Of a stretch of DNA of 64,000 bases, positions 25,672-34,618 are shown in pieces. The position numbers and the translations under genes were made by a program. Under the pieces are notes generated by a model. It ran no database searches and was not told the origin of the DNA. It was given only the letters and a program-made list of their open reading frames with translations. This stretch comes from Paenibacillus sp. LHD-38 (lineage in GTDB: Bacteria > Bacillota > Bacilli > Paenibacillales > Paenibacillaceae). How positions within the stretch are numbered: position 1 is the stretch's first letter; each line of letters starts with the position of its first letter. The DNA is taken from contig NZ_JAVIFU010000002.1 of assembly GCF_031157315.1 (NCBI RefSeq), forward strand, positions 124,001 to 188,000, in the 5' to 3' direction.

Positions 25672-25769
25672 TCATCTCGCGCAGCCACGGCATCGCGGAA
25701 ACCATGTATCATCGAAAGCATTCTGTTCAAATAAAGCCTCCATCGCATAATGCTTTACAAGCTCGGCAA
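25672..25769 (-). pseudogene. Lost C-terminus of the glycosyltransferase fusion
   Basis: Directly after the glycosyltransferase stop, another frame stays open and encodes IAELVKHYAMEALFEQNAF then DDTWFPRCRGCAR and a stop. The junction contains a tandem GAGCT-GAGCT. Removing one 5-bp unit joins the two frames as ...FTSELIAELVKHY.... So the native gene probably ended at 25672. Confidence 0.6.
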
Positions 25770-27335
25770 TCAGCTCAGCTCACTTGTAAACGGCACATCA
25801 TTTTGCTCGGGCAATGCTACCGGCTCCCCCTGCGAAGGCCATTTGCGCAAGGCCTCATTTAAGAGCACTGCCGGTTCCTCTCGTTGCTCTAAGCCACCAT
25901 CCAGCGCTGCATCCGCTCCGGCAGGCTCTTCATTTTCATCTTCATCCTGCTCACTGGCTGCAAGCGCGACGCGTCCGTATACAAGGAGATAGGCGGCGGT
26001 CAGCTCCTTCGTTATCGCTCCATCCGTTAGCTGCTCCAGCGATTGAATATATGCCAGCTGATCCTCCGGTTTATTTTCGGCGAGCGTGACCTTTACGTAG
26101 GAGAAGCCGGCCTGCGCAAATAACTGGCTGACCTGCTGCATCGTGTACTGGATAATCACTTGGCGCTGGGCTGTACCATTCGAAGGATCTAAATACTGCC
26201 TGATGTTCTCAAAATAAAAACGGTTCGCGAAGCAGCCGATAATCCAGCCTCCCGGCTTCAGCAAACGGACAAGCCGATTCATTGCTTGCGTCGTCCCGTA
26301 AGCATGGGCATCACTGATCATAATCCCGTCGAGACCTTCAGCTGGAATCATCCATTGTGCCGGGTCGTTTGACCGGAATACCGTAATGCCCGATGCCTCA
26401 GCTACTTTAGCCGCCAGCTCATTGCCTTCGACGCCGAACCATTTGGCAGCCGGGAACTGCTGCTTCAAATGGAGCAGCGTCGCCCCGCAGCCGCAGCCGA
26501 TTTCCAGGATGGAGCAATCCTCGCGCCTGTACCCATGAGATTCCCGTTGGATGACGGTATTGAAATCCATCCGTATATGCGCAGCTTCTTCTGGATGAAA
26601 GCCCCATTTTTCCATAAAAAGATTCTCGTTTTTCCTGAAGGTTCGTTGAAACAGCTCCGGCTCTGAGCCAAAGGTAATGCTGCCAAAATGATGAATAAAG
26701 ACATCCCCGCATAACATGAGCTTATATCCCGCCAAGCGCAGCCGCAGTCCGTAATCATCATTCTCAAAGCTGCCGATGCCGAAGCTCTCATCAAGCGGTC
26801 CGACCCGCTCCCAAGCCTCGCGACGCATAAGCAGGCAGTAGCCCGCCAGCTTCACGCGTTCCTCCCATCTCGTACGGTCGGGTATCGCGTGCAGCGCGGA
26901 CGCGAACAGCTCCATTTCCTCCACCGTTTTATACGTAACCGGAATTGACGTCCAATAGGTGGCCGAGTTCGTAACGGGGCTGACTGCTCCGATTCGATCG
27001 TCGCTGAACAAGCAGCGTTTTAAACCGTCAAGCCAGCCCGGCGTAACAATTGTATCGTTATGGAGCAGCAGCAGGAGATCGCCCGAAGCCGCTGCAAGAC
27101 CTTGATTGCAGCCTTTCGGGAAACCTGCATTGCTTTCGGTTTCAATAAATATGATGTCGCTTTCACTTTTTGCCCAATCCACCATTTTATCCGTCGACCC
27201 GTTATCTACAATAATCAGCTCATAGCAGCCCCGCTGCGTATGTCTCCGAATGCTCTCCACGCATTGCTTCGTGTACTCGAGTTTATTGTAGGTAACAAGA
27301 ATGATGCTTGTTATGCATCCTCTGGCATCGTTCAC
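25770..27335 (-). CDS. Family 2 glycosyltransferase fused to a methyltransferase
   Basis: A 521 aa protein. Residues 8-230 form a GT-A family 2 domain (SIILVTYNKLEYTKQCVESI, IIVDNGSTD, LLLLHNDTIV with the DxD-like centre). Residues about 275-430 form a SAM-dependent methyltransferase (SILEIGCGCGATLLHL). The C-terminus is acidic and low in complexity. The GTG at 27335 after GAGGGGG is chosen; the longer frame to 27428 runs through the dispersed leader element. The 3' end appears truncated by a 5-bp duplication. It likely modifies a surface glycan; the acceptor is unknown. Confidence 0.85.
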   Translation of the reverse strand: MNDARGCITSIILVTYNKLEYTKQCVESIRRHTQRGCYELIIVDNGSTDKMVDWAKSESDIIFIETESNAGFPKGCNQGLAAASGDLLLLLHNDTIVTPGWLDGLKRCLFSDDRIGAVSPVTNSATYWTSIPVTYKTVEEMELFASALHAIPDRTRWEERVKLAGYCLLMRREAWERVGPLDESFGIGSFENDDYGLRLRLAGYKLMLCGDVFIHHFGSITFGSEPELFQRTFRKNENLFMEKWGFHPEEAAHIRMDFNTVIQRESHGYRREDCSILEIGCGCGATLLHLKQQFPAAKWFGVEGNELAAKVAEASGITVFRSNDPAQWMIPAEGLDGIMISDAHAYGTTQAMNRLVRLLKPGGWIIGCFANRFYFENIRQYLDPSNGTAQRQVIIQYTMQQVSQLFAQAGFSYVKVTLAENKPEDQLAYIQSLEQLTDGAITKELTAAYLLVYGRVALAASEQDEDENEEPAGADAALDGGLEQREEPAVLLNEALRKWPSQGEPVALPEQNDVPFTSELS

Positions 27336-27353
27336 GCGCGTATCCCCCTCAAG

Positions 27354-27451
27354 CAAGCGTAAACGGCTCACGCAGTCCTTTGGCGGCAAAAGCTCGTTTC
27401 GCGATAAAACATAGGCTTGATAAAACACACTTCGTTTTATAAAGCCTATAT
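27354..27451 (-). repeat. Dispersed structured leader element, divergent copy D
   Basis: Copy D precedes the glycosyltransferase SD by a few bases and reads the same way. Its hairpin (27411-27450) has a completely different sequence from copies A-C, ATAGGCTT-TATAAAAC with GTTTTAT-AAGCCTAT, yet is equally long. The core CGCGAAACGA, GCTTTTGCC, AGGAC and GCCGTTTACGCTTG is preserved, with a 2-nt deletion inside. Confidence 0.7.
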
Positions 27452-27518
27452 TTCAAGCTGTACCCATAAAATATGTCGGCACAGTCTTTTCGGTGAGAAA
27501 TGCATGATGACGACGAGC

Positions 27519-28601
27519 CTATCCAGCTGATTTATATTTCTTCCGTATACCTACCACTAGCATAAGCAATGGCAGCACAACCTGAAATAGGGGAGCGATC
27601 TTCAGCGTAATATCGAGCCCGATCCAGATATGGTACGTGTTATTTGGCTCCAGGAATGAAGCCCCATAAATGGCGAGACCGATCGGCAGCACGCAGTAGC
27701 GGTACGCTATGCCTGTTACCGTCTTCAACGTGAAGACAGATGCCATGTACAGCGCCGTCATTTTCACGTAGAGACCGATAAACAAAAGCAGCGTCACAAT
27801 AACATCAAGCCGCTCCAAAAAGTTAGCGAGCCTAATCAATTGGACGACCTCAAGCAGCGGCAGTGCCGTAATGGAGGCAAGCTCTGGGCCTAATACGCAC
27901 ATGGTGAGTGAATTCATCAGGATAAGAAATGCAGATACCCCGATATAAGCCCAATAGGAGCCTCGTCCGATGATTTTTTTCTCGCTTACATGCTTCCAAA
28001 AAACGAGAAAAATGACCATTTGCCCGAAAGGAAAGGCCATTAAATCCGGAAAGGCCGCCTTTATGACCGGACCGAAGCCATTTTCTAAAATCGGCAATAA
28101 TAGTGATAATTTTGGTAATCTCGAAATAAAAAGCAGTAAAAGAACGGACGCATAGCTGATGGCCACGATCGGAAACAACAGCTGCACGACGCGGACAAAT
28201 ACTTCAATTCCTTTACTTACGGTATAAGCCGCAGCGCTCAGGATGAGCAGCATAACAATCCACTTTGGCGTAAAGGTCAGAAGCGCCATCATCGTAAGCT
28301 CGCCGACATCCCGTACATTTCGCATCGATTCGTAAGCAAACCATACGGCGTGGAGAAATCCGATAAAACCGCCTATCCACCGTCCGAAATGCATGATGTA
28401 AAGCTCGGCAAGCTCCGATTCAGGAGAACGCTTTTGTATGCGAACGTACATTACCGTAAGCAGCAGCCCAGCAAACGCAGCAAGCGTCATCGCCATCCAA
28501 GCATCCTGTTTTGCCTTAATGCCGAGCTCGAACAATGGCGTGCTGCCGATCAAAAAAACGACGATCAGAATAGAAAGCTGATTTTTCCCGATCTGCTGCA
28601 T
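27519..28601 (-). CDS. gerAB: Spore germination permease, GerAB family
   Basis: Inner-membrane subunit of a nutrient germinant receptor, 360 aa with about ten helices, of the APC-type GerAB family. It starts MQQIGKNQLSILIVVFLIGS, a typical beginning, and AAAGGAG precedes the ATG. It is the last gene of a gerAA-gerAC-gerAB operon. This subunit is thought to bind germinants; which one cannot be read here. The set name (gerA, gerB, gerK or ynd) is not decidable. Confidence 0.92.
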   Translation of the reverse strand: MQQIGKNQLSILIVVFLIGSTPLFELGIKAKQDAWMAMTLAAFAGLLLTVMYVRIQKRSPESELAELYIMHFGRWIGGFIGFLHAVWFAYESMRNVRDVGELTMMALLTFTPKWIVMLLILSAAAYTVSKGIEVFVRVVQLLFPIVAISYASVLLLLFISRLPKLSLLLPILENGFGPVIKAAFPDLMAFPFGQMVIFLVFWKHVSEKKIIGRGSYWAYIGVSAFLILMNSLTMCVLGPELASITALPLLEVVQLIRLANFLERLDVIVTLLLFIGLYVKMTALYMASVFTLKTVTGIAYRYCVLPIGLAIYGASFLEPNNTYHIWIGLDITLKIAPLFQVVLPLLMLVVGIRKKYKSAG

Positions 28602-28617
28602 ACGTTCTCCTTTCCGC

Positions 28618-29823
28618 CTATGAGCTGCTCTTTTTCTGTTCCTTTTTAAACCCGCTTCCGCTCATGCCTGCTGAATTCAGCCTCACCTTTACCGAAACCT
28701 TTACTTCCGTGTTCGGAAACAACTCCGGCCAGCTATCGTTTACTTTTGACCATTGCTTCGGATATTTTTGATGAATCGCGCTGCCAAAGCCAATCACATC
28801 GGTCCGGTGCTTGCGTACTGCCTTCCAGCCTTGCTCCATTATGGAGGTTATCTCACCTTCAATAAGCCGCTCAACCGTCTCTATCTGCTTCGGCTTAGCG
28901 AGGTCGCCTTCGCAATTGTATTCCATCAGCGTCCCGTCCGCATGCGCATTCACATGCATAATCCACTTGCCGCTTGAAGGTTCAGGACTCAGCTTAGTCT
29001 TCGCATGTATAATACGAACAGAGGAGCTCTTCTCCTCTCCGTCCTCCGAGCATGCAAAGGCGATTGTCGTTCTCTTCACATGATTGGTAAGCCACATAAC
29101 GCCTTGACTCTCCTCATTGTTAATCCAGCCTACCAGCTTATCGCCTGCAATCAGCGCCAGATCAAACAATCTAACCTTGCTGGGCGTGCTGGTATGCGTC
29201 AGCTGCTCAGCCCTGTCAATATTTTCATTCGCTCCTGACACAACCAGGCCAGGTATGCTGGTCGCGTGCGTCGTACCCAGCAAATCGAGCAGCACTTGAT
29301 GGATGGTCATTTGACGGAAGGTAGAGCTGTTCATTTCTTCATTGGTAATCATGCGCTGAATGGCTGCGCCTGGAATTTTCTCCAGCGGGATCAACTGCTC
29401 CAGCATGCGGCGCGCGGTGCCCTTCGCCATATAAACGCTTACGGTCTCGCGAGAGTCATGATTGCGCAAATAGGTGTCGAGGAGCGGGCCCAGCCCTTTG
29501 CGTGCAGCCTCTTGACCTATGATGATGATTTGAGTATGCGAGAAATAAAGACGGCGCGAGGTCTCTTGGCTCGCCTTGCTGACCGCGCTTCGGAAGCTCT
29601 CGCCTTTCGTTGAGAATACATTGACCGCGGCCGAGTTGCCCGCAGCGCTCTGGCTGGAAATCGCCTGCGGAATAACGACCTGGTACGAAATCACCCAATT
29701 CCCATCCTTCCAGTCGAAGCCGGATGCGGAAATAACCGCTATATCGTTCAGCTCCACGCGGTTCCAGCAGCCTGTTGTCAGCAAGCATACAAGCAGCGGC
29801 AGAAGCAGCCTCCATTTATTCAT
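28618..29823 (-). CDS. gerAC: Germination lipoprotein, GerAC family
   Basis: A 401 aa lipoprotein with lipobox LTTGC at residue 15-19, followed by WNRVELNDIAVISASGFDW, a hallmark of Ger(x)C proteins. It is the outer-leaflet subunit of the spore germinant receptor and needs lipidation. GGGAGG precedes ATG 29823. It lies between gerAA and gerAB with gaps under 20 nt. Confidence 0.94.
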   Translation of the reverse strand: MNKWRLLLPLLVCLLTTGCWNRVELNDIAVISASGFDWKDGNWVISYQVVIPQAISSQSAAGNSAAVNVFSTKGESFRSAVSKASQETSRRLYFSHTQIIIIGQEAARKGLGPLLDTYLRNHDSRETVSVYMAKGTARRMLEQLIPLEKIPGAAIQRMITNEEMNSSTFRQMTIHQVLLDLLGTTHATSIPGLVVSGANENIDRAEQLTHTSTPSKVRLFDLALIAGDKLVGWINNEESQGVMWLTNHVKRTTIAFACSEDGEEKSSSVRIIHAKTKLSPEPSSGKWIMHVNAHADGTLMEYNCEGDLAKPKQIETVERLIEGEITSIMEQGWKAVRKHRTDVIGFGSAIHQKYPKQWSKVNDSWPELFPNTEVKVSVKVRLNSAGMSGSGFKKEQKKSSS

Positions 29824-29841
29824 TGCCGTTCCTCCCTCCCG

Positions 29842-31389
29842 TTAAGCCTTATCGGAATGACGCTGAGCCGGCGGCTTTTTCCCGTTCGGCCTCCGCTTTG
29901 GATTTCGCAGGTTTAAATCAAGCGGCCGAAGGACAATCGCCCACCATGGCAGCCTTATGAATACGTCTCTCCATGGTCCTTGCTTGGTTGGACCGGGCGC
30001 CATCGGAGACATATACGGCACTCCGAAGGAGCGCAGCGACGTCAGATGAATCAGCATAAACAGCACCGAGATAAAAATACCGAAAAAACCAAAAATACCG
30101 GCCATAATCATGAACAGAAACCGGATAATACGTGAGGTGGCCGCCATATTGAATTCCGGCATAACAAAATTCGAAATCGCCGTAAAGGATACAATGATAA
30201 CCATCCCCGCAGAAACAATGCCCGCCTGTACGGCCGACTGCCCTAACACGAGAGCGCCGACGATCGAAATAGCGGGCCCGATTGCGCGCGGCATTCGCAG
30301 TCCCGCTTCCCGCAGCACCTCGAACGTCAGCTCCATCAGAAGCGCTTCGACTAGACCTGGGAATGGAATGCCTTCGCGCTGTGCTGATAAACTAATAAGC
30401 AGTGTTGTCGGAAGCATCTCCTGATGAAAGGTCGTTACTGCGATGTACAGGGCTGGCAGCACAATGGAAACGACATAGGCGCCGTAACGAATGAGTCGGA
30501 CGAATGTGGCAATATCGAACCTTTGATAATAATCCTCTGGCGACTGAAAAAAGGTAAAAAAAGTGGTTGGAGCCATTAAGGTCATGGGCGAACCGTCGAC
30601 CATAACCGCTACTCTTCCTTCAAGCAGCGCTGCTGCGACCGTATCCGGCCTCTCCGAATTCAACAGCGTAGGAAATAGTGTAAAGGTCTCATCTTGAATA
30701 AATTCTTCGATATAGCCGCTCTCGAGCACACCGTCGATTTCGATAGCCGCTAATCTGCGGTAAACCTCCTTTACAATCCCTTCATCCACTATACCGTGCA
30801 AATACAGTACAGCCACGTTGGTATGGGTTTGCTGGCCGATCTTATGCATTTGCACATGAAGGTCGGAGGATCGAATAATACGGCGGATCAAGCTAATGTT
30901 AGTTCGAACGCTTTCCACAAAGCCGTGCTGCGGCCCCCGAATGACTGTCTCGGTCTGCGGAATCGTGACACTGCGCTGCTCCCCCCCGCCCACATCCGCA
31001 GTTAATGCTTCGGCGCTTCCGTCCGCCATAATAACGCAAAGTCCGTCCGTCATATATTGCAGCGCTTGTTCCAATGTATTTATGATTTGCACCGATCCGA
31101 TTGAAACGACGCAGCTGCGCAGCGCATCCAGCAGCTTGCCGCCCTTGACGTAAGCATGCGGAGGAAGCTTCATCGACATTAACGGCTCCATGACGCTTTC
31201 GTTAATCGTCTCCGTATCTACGATTCCATCCACATAGATTATCGCAATCTCACGTTCTGGAGCCGCGTCGCTGCGGAACATCCGGATAACGATGTCTGTG
31301 CTGCCGCCGAAGCGTTTACGAATCGTATCGGCGTTCGCATGCAGCGATGGGCTAAACGGCGTAAGCGTACCTGCGTTTTGTTTGTTCAT
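29842..31389 (-). CDS. gerAA: Germination protein, GerAA family
   Basis: A 515 aa subunit with a large N-terminal soluble part and about five C-terminal helices. Family motifs include VIMADGSAEALTADVGGGEQR, here noted as DGLCVIMADGS, and LPALYIAVTTFHQEMLPT and REAGLRMPRAIGPAISIVGA. It forms the oligomeric channel part of the germinant receptor. ATG 31389 with AAAGGTG upstream is chosen over a frame open to 31719. It is the first gene of the operon. Confidence 0.94.
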   Translation of the reverse strand: MNKQNAGTLTPFSPSLHANADTIRKRFGGSTDIVIRMFRSDAAPEREIAIIYVDGIVDTETINESVMEPLMSMKLPPHAYVKGGKLLDALRSCVVSIGSVQIINTLEQALQYMTDGLCVIMADGSAEALTADVGGGEQRSVTIPQTETVIRGPQHGFVESVRTNISLIRRIIRSSDLHVQMHKIGQQTHTNVAVLYLHGIVDEGIVKEVYRRLAAIEIDGVLESGYIEEFIQDETFTLFPTLLNSERPDTVAAALLEGRVAVMVDGSPMTLMAPTTFFTFFQSPEDYYQRFDIATFVRLIRYGAYVVSIVLPALYIAVTTFHQEMLPTTLLISLSAQREGIPFPGLVEALLMELTFEVLREAGLRMPRAIGPAISIVGALVLGQSAVQAGIVSAGMVIIVSFTAISNFVMPEFNMAATSRIIRFLFMIMAGIFGFFGIFISVLFMLIHLTSLRSFGVPYMSPMAPGPTKQGPWRDVFIRLPWWAIVLRPLDLNLRNPKRRPNGKKPPAQRHSDKA

Positions 31390-31688
31390 AACGGCACCTT
31401 TCGTTTCCATGTTGCTTCTATTTTGGCGCATTATGGGTTTAAATATGTACGGTATTATCCAAGGCATACAGGAAAGAGGACAGTCCGTATTGAACTGCCC
31501 TCTTCCTCGTATGATTTCATTCGCACCCGGCAGCATACGAATTGCATTCTTACCCTCAGGAAACTTACCCCCTCGGAGATCGAATCCGGACTTATATCCC
31601 TCGTCGAGTACGCAAATTGGCTTCCTGCTGTCCCGATGAACCAACAACCAGCCCTTGTCAAAAATAACCACAAAAATCCTGTAGTATA
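31390..31688. other. gerAA leader, no gene seen
   Basis: About 300 nt between the germination operon and the SOS operon. On the minus strand a long hairpin (GAGGGCAGTTC with GGACTGTCCTC, 31472-31498) is followed by TTTCC, and inverted ATTCGTATG...CATACGA sequences lie upstream of it. A forespore promoter is expected here but I could not place it with confidence. Confidence 0.4.
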
Positions 31689-31726
31689 CGAACTCATGTT
31701 CTGTATATAATAAGAACAAACGTTCT
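31689..31726 (+). promoter_or_regulatory. SOS promoter with two LexA-like boxes
   Basis: Two GAAC-N4-GTTC palindromes flank a -10 TATAAT (31706-31711): CGAACTCATGTTCT (31689-31702) and AGAACAAACGTTCT (31713-31726). The Bacillus LexA (DinR) site is CGAAC-N4-GTTCG. The centres are 24 bp apart. A good -35 is not seen. LexA at either box would cover the promoter. Confidence 0.75.
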
Positions 31727-31746
31727 TACCTTGAAGGAGGAGCATC

Positions 31747-31956
31747 ATGACATTGGAAAAATGGTTCAATACGATCGGTTGTGTCGTTGATGTCATTTAT
31801 ATAAGCAAAAAAGGAGTGTTTACGAAGCGGAGAATTCGGGTTCTCTCGGTCAGAGACGGCTATATCAGAGCCTTTTGTCTCGACTCCGGCGCACAGCGCG
31901 TCTTTCTCGCAGCTAATGTATTAGCGGCAGAGCTGGTGAGCCGCGATGTCTCCTAA
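31747..31956 (+). CDS. Small protein of the SOS polymerase operon
   Basis: A 69 aa protein, MTLEKWFNTIGCVVDVIYIS..., with a beta-rich pattern RRIRVLSVRDGYIRAFCLDS and a leucine/alanine end. It weakly resembles the ligand-sensing part of WYL proteins. GAAGGAGGAG precedes ATG 31747. Its last codons overlap the polymerase start, so translation is coupled. It could be a polymerase accessory or regulator; I do not recognise a named family. Confidence 0.7.
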   Translation: MTLEKWFNTIGCVVDVIYISKKGVFTKRRIRVLSVRDGYIRAFCLDSGAQRVFLAANVLAAELVSRDVS

Positions 31957-33211
31957 TAAAGTGATTATGCTTGCAGATTGCCAATCCTTTTATGCATCCG
32001 TCGAGAAGGCGGAGCATCCCGAGTACCACGATTTTCCGCTTGTCGTTGCGGGGGATCCCGAGCGCCGATCAGGCATTATTTTGGCAGCTTGCCCCATCGC
32101 CAAGTCATTTGGGGTAACGACGGCCGAGCGGCTCGGCGATTCGCTTGCGAAATGCCCGAATTTAGTCATCATCCGGCCGCGAATGCAGCTGTACATTGAC
32201 ATTTCGATGACGATTACGCGCATTTACCAAGCTTATACCGACCTCGTTGAGCCCTATTCCATCGATGAGCAGTTTCTCGATGTGACAGGCTCGCTCCATT
32301 TATACGGCTCGCCGGAGGAGCTGGCGCATCACATCCAAACCCGCATTCAAGCCGAGCTTGGCATATACACCCGCTTCGGCATTGCGGAGAACAAAATGTT
32401 AGCGAAGACGGCCTGTGACAACTACGCGAAGAAAAACGATTCCGGGATCTATATTTTGACAAAAGAAAAGCTTCCTGAAACACTATGGACCCTGCCCATT
32501 TCCAAGATGTTCATGGTCGGCAGCCGGATGACGAGGCATTTTCAGTTCATGGGGCTGGAGACAATCGGCAAGCTCGCCGCGACGCCGCTTGATAAGCTGA
32601 AGCTGATGATGCGCCGCAAGCTTGGCAAAAACTCTGATATCAACGCGGAGTTATACTGGAATATCGCCAATGGAATCGATAATAGCCCCGTTACCCCGGG
32701 GACGCATGAGGTCGCTCCGAAGGCGGTAGGGCATATGATGACGCTGCCGCGCGACTATGGAACGCTTGAGGAAATCAAGGTCGTGCTGCTCGAGCTGACT
32801 GAGCTCGTATGCCAGCGCTGCCGAGGCAAAGGGTATATGGGGCATGTCGTTTCGGTTGGCTTGATGGGCGCCGATTATGATCGGCCGACCGGCTTCAGCC
32901 GGCAAATGAAAATGGACGATCCAACGAACATCACCAATCAGGTTTATCGCGCCGCCATCCAGCTGGTGCTGCGGCACTGGGACGGCTATCCGGTGAGGAA
33001 GGTTGGCGTCAGCCTGTCGCAATTTTCCCAGGATGACGAATATCAGCTTTCTTTATTCGACACGCAGCGCGAGAAAACAATGGCGCTTGAGAAAGCGACG
33101 GACGCCCTGAAGCAAAAGTACGGAGACGCCGTTATTTTGAGAGCGGTGTCCGTTACGCCGGCCGGTCAAGCGCTCCATCGCTCGGAGAAGATCGGAGGAC
33201 ATTACAAATGA
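31946..33211 (+). CDS. Y-family DNA polymerase (UvrX/DinB type)
   Basis: Error-prone translesion polymerase, 421 aa. Palm motifs are ADCQSFYASVEKA and YSIDEQFLDVTGS with the catalytic acidic residues; a helix-hairpin-helix and little-finger domain follow. The variant SIDEQF rather than SIDEaF and the operon with a YolD-like gene match the UvrX/YqjW group of Bacillus rather than housekeeping DinB. The gene is under two LexA-like boxes. ATG 31946 overlaps the upstream gene. Confidence 0.9.
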   Translation: MSPNKVIMLADCQSFYASVEKAEHPEYHDFPLVVAGDPERRSGIILAACPIAKSFGVTTAERLGDSLAKCPNLVIIRPRMQLYIDISMTITRIYQAYTDLVEPYSIDEQFLDVTGSLHLYGSPEELAHHIQTRIQAELGIYTRFGIAENKMLAKTACDNYAKKNDSGIYILTKEKLPETLWTLPISKMFMVGSRMTRHFQFMGLETIGKLAATPLDKLKLMMRRKLGKNSDINAELYWNIANGIDNSPVTPGTHEVAPKAVGHMMTLPRDYGTLEEIKVVLLELTELVCQRCRGKGYMGHVVSVGLMGADYDRPTGFSRQMKMDDPTNITNQVYRAAIQLVLRHWDGYPVRKVGVSLSQFSQDDEYQLSLFDTQREKTMALEKATDALKQKYGDAVILRAVSVTPAGQALHRSEKIGGHYK

Positions 33212-33534
33212 GAAAAAAGCTTGTAGGAAACGGGCTTTGGGAATCTAGCCGCATGATGCTGCCCGAGCACAAGGTCGCGATTAATGAGCATGAGAAGAGT
33301 TTACGGCTGCGGGAGCGCGTGGAGCTTGACGAGCAGGAATGGGAGCATGTGGCCCGCTCCGTGACGGAGTCGCTGCAGCTGCAGCAGCCGATTGCGCTCC
33401 GTTTGTTCCACCCGCTCGAAGAGCTCGCGGTCATCGGCATCGTAGAACGGATTGACCAGCTGAAAGGCCGCTTCATGGTCGATGGCGAGTGGTTCTCGAT
33501 TCAGGATATTGAAGGCGTGTCTGTTCAGGAATAA
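33208..33534 (+). CDS. YolD-like protein
   Basis: A 108 aa protein of the YolD family, which is nearly always encoded with a Y-family polymerase and is proposed as its partner. Features: GLWESSRMMLPEHK, ELDEQEWEHVARSV and a beta-rich C-terminus ending GEWFSIQDIEGV. It overlaps the polymerase stop by 4 nt (ATGA), giving strict coupling. It is the last gene of the SOS operon. Confidence 0.88.
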   Translation: MRKKLVGNGLWESSRMMLPEHKVAINEHEKSLRLRERVELDEQEWEHVARSVTESLQLQQPIALRLFHPLEELAVIGIVERIDQLKGRFMVDGEWFSIQDIEGVSVQE

Positions 33535-33554
33535 TAAGTCTGACCCATTTTATA

Positions 33555-33600
33555 AACAAAGCGGCAGCCTTGGCCTGATTAATCGGGCCAAGGGCTGCCG
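33555..33600. terminator. Hairpin between convergent genes
   Basis: CGGCAGCCTTGGCC and GGCCAAGGGCTGCCG form a strong stem. The minus strand follows with CTTTGTTTAT, a modest T-rich tail; the plus strand has none. Confidence 0.65.
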
Positions 33601-33620
33601 GAATGAATGGAGTATTATGG

Positions 33621-34487
33621 CTACAAACTTTTATCAATAAAATTTTTTTGACGCAGCATAAGGATGGCAGGCACTAATGCGGCAAGGAAACAGCCAGCGG
33701 CAAGAACGGGAAGCAGGGACCACTCAAAAATAGAATTTCCAAGATACGTTTGCCAGCCGGTCAATGCTAATCCAAGCAAATAAGTGGCACCGGTTATATG
33801 AATCGACGTTCGCCGAACGGGAGAAGTAAGCGATTGGCGTTCAGTCAGCCAGGCTACAAAAGGCAGAGCCTGCAGCGCATGGAAACCGAGCCCATGGAGC
33901 CAAATAATATTTCCGTGCAGGCCAACGAGCCGCCCTTGGTTAAAAGAAATCCAGAGCCCCGCCGCAAAGGAGACCATGATCGCAATCATCGCATAACGAA
34001 TACTGAACACAAGCTCCGGACGGATCAAGTAAGCTTTTTTACGGAAATATTGAATAGCCAAGAAGCCATAAAACAATACCAGCAAAAGTGCAACTAATGT
34101 AAAGATTGAACCGACAGCTACATCAAAAGCTGTTCCGTTCTGTACGAACCTCGGATTTACTCCGCGGAAATTTTGAACGGTTTCTGCAAAATAGGAATAA
34201 AACGCCAGTACAATATAGGACCATCGAAAAAAACCTTTACTCTTCTTCCCCATTCCCGAAAATGGAAGGACTGCCGCCGTGGATAGCAAAAATATGCCCA
34301 GAGCAGCATTAAAGGAAAATGCTTTCAATACATCCCCGTCCGGGGCTACGGCTCCCCCGTTCAGCATTCCCCATACCCCGCATATCCCCGCAAGCAAAAA
34401 TCCGAGCAGTCCGGTAAGCACCAAGGACTTCTCTCCTTCAAAAAACTTGACTGCCGGATGCAGTCCGCTACCTGTTTGATTATTCAA
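33621..34487 (-). CDS. Polytopic membrane protein of unknown function
   Basis: A 288 aa protein with about eight hydrophobic segments (first near residue 22-42, last near 255-278). A histidine-bearing stretch GLHGNIIWLHGLGFHALQALPF-like (three His within 13 residues, near residue 205-220) could bind heme or metal. The TTG start at 34487 has AGGAAGGGTG 6 nt upstream; an ATG at 34508 lacks such a site. It stands alone. I do not recognise the family. Confidence 0.65.
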   Translation of the reverse strand: MNNQTGSGLHPAVKFFEGEKSLVLTGLLGFLLAGICGVWGMLNGGAVAPDGDVLKAFSFNAALGIFLLSTAAVLPFSGMGKKSKGFFRWSYIVLAFYSYFAETVQNFRGVNPRFVQNGTAFDVAVGSIFTLVALLLVLFYGFLAIQYFRKKAYLIRPELVFSIRYAMIAIMVSFAAGLWISFNQGRLVGLHGNIIWLHGLGFHALQALPFVAWLTERQSLTSPVRRTSIHITGATYLLGLALTGWQTYLGNSIFEWSLLPVLAAGCFLAALVPAILMLRQKNFIDKSL

Positions 34488-34618
34488 TTTAAACACCCTT
34501 CCTGTCATGAGTTGATGACTCTCACTTTACAGGAAGGATATTACATCTTTAACGGACGCAGGTTTGATTTCTATTTGAACCTGCAGGATGGTTTTGTACT
34601 CGACTTAAGTATAGGACT

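Noticed and set aside
27336..27428. Extended N-terminus for the glycosyltransferase
   Set aside because: It runs through element copy D; GTG 27335 has the ribosome site and begins the GT2 domain.
31390..31719. 110-residue N-terminal extension of GerAA
   Set aside because: No ribosome site or family similarity; ATG 31389 follows AAAGGTG and gives a normal-length protein.
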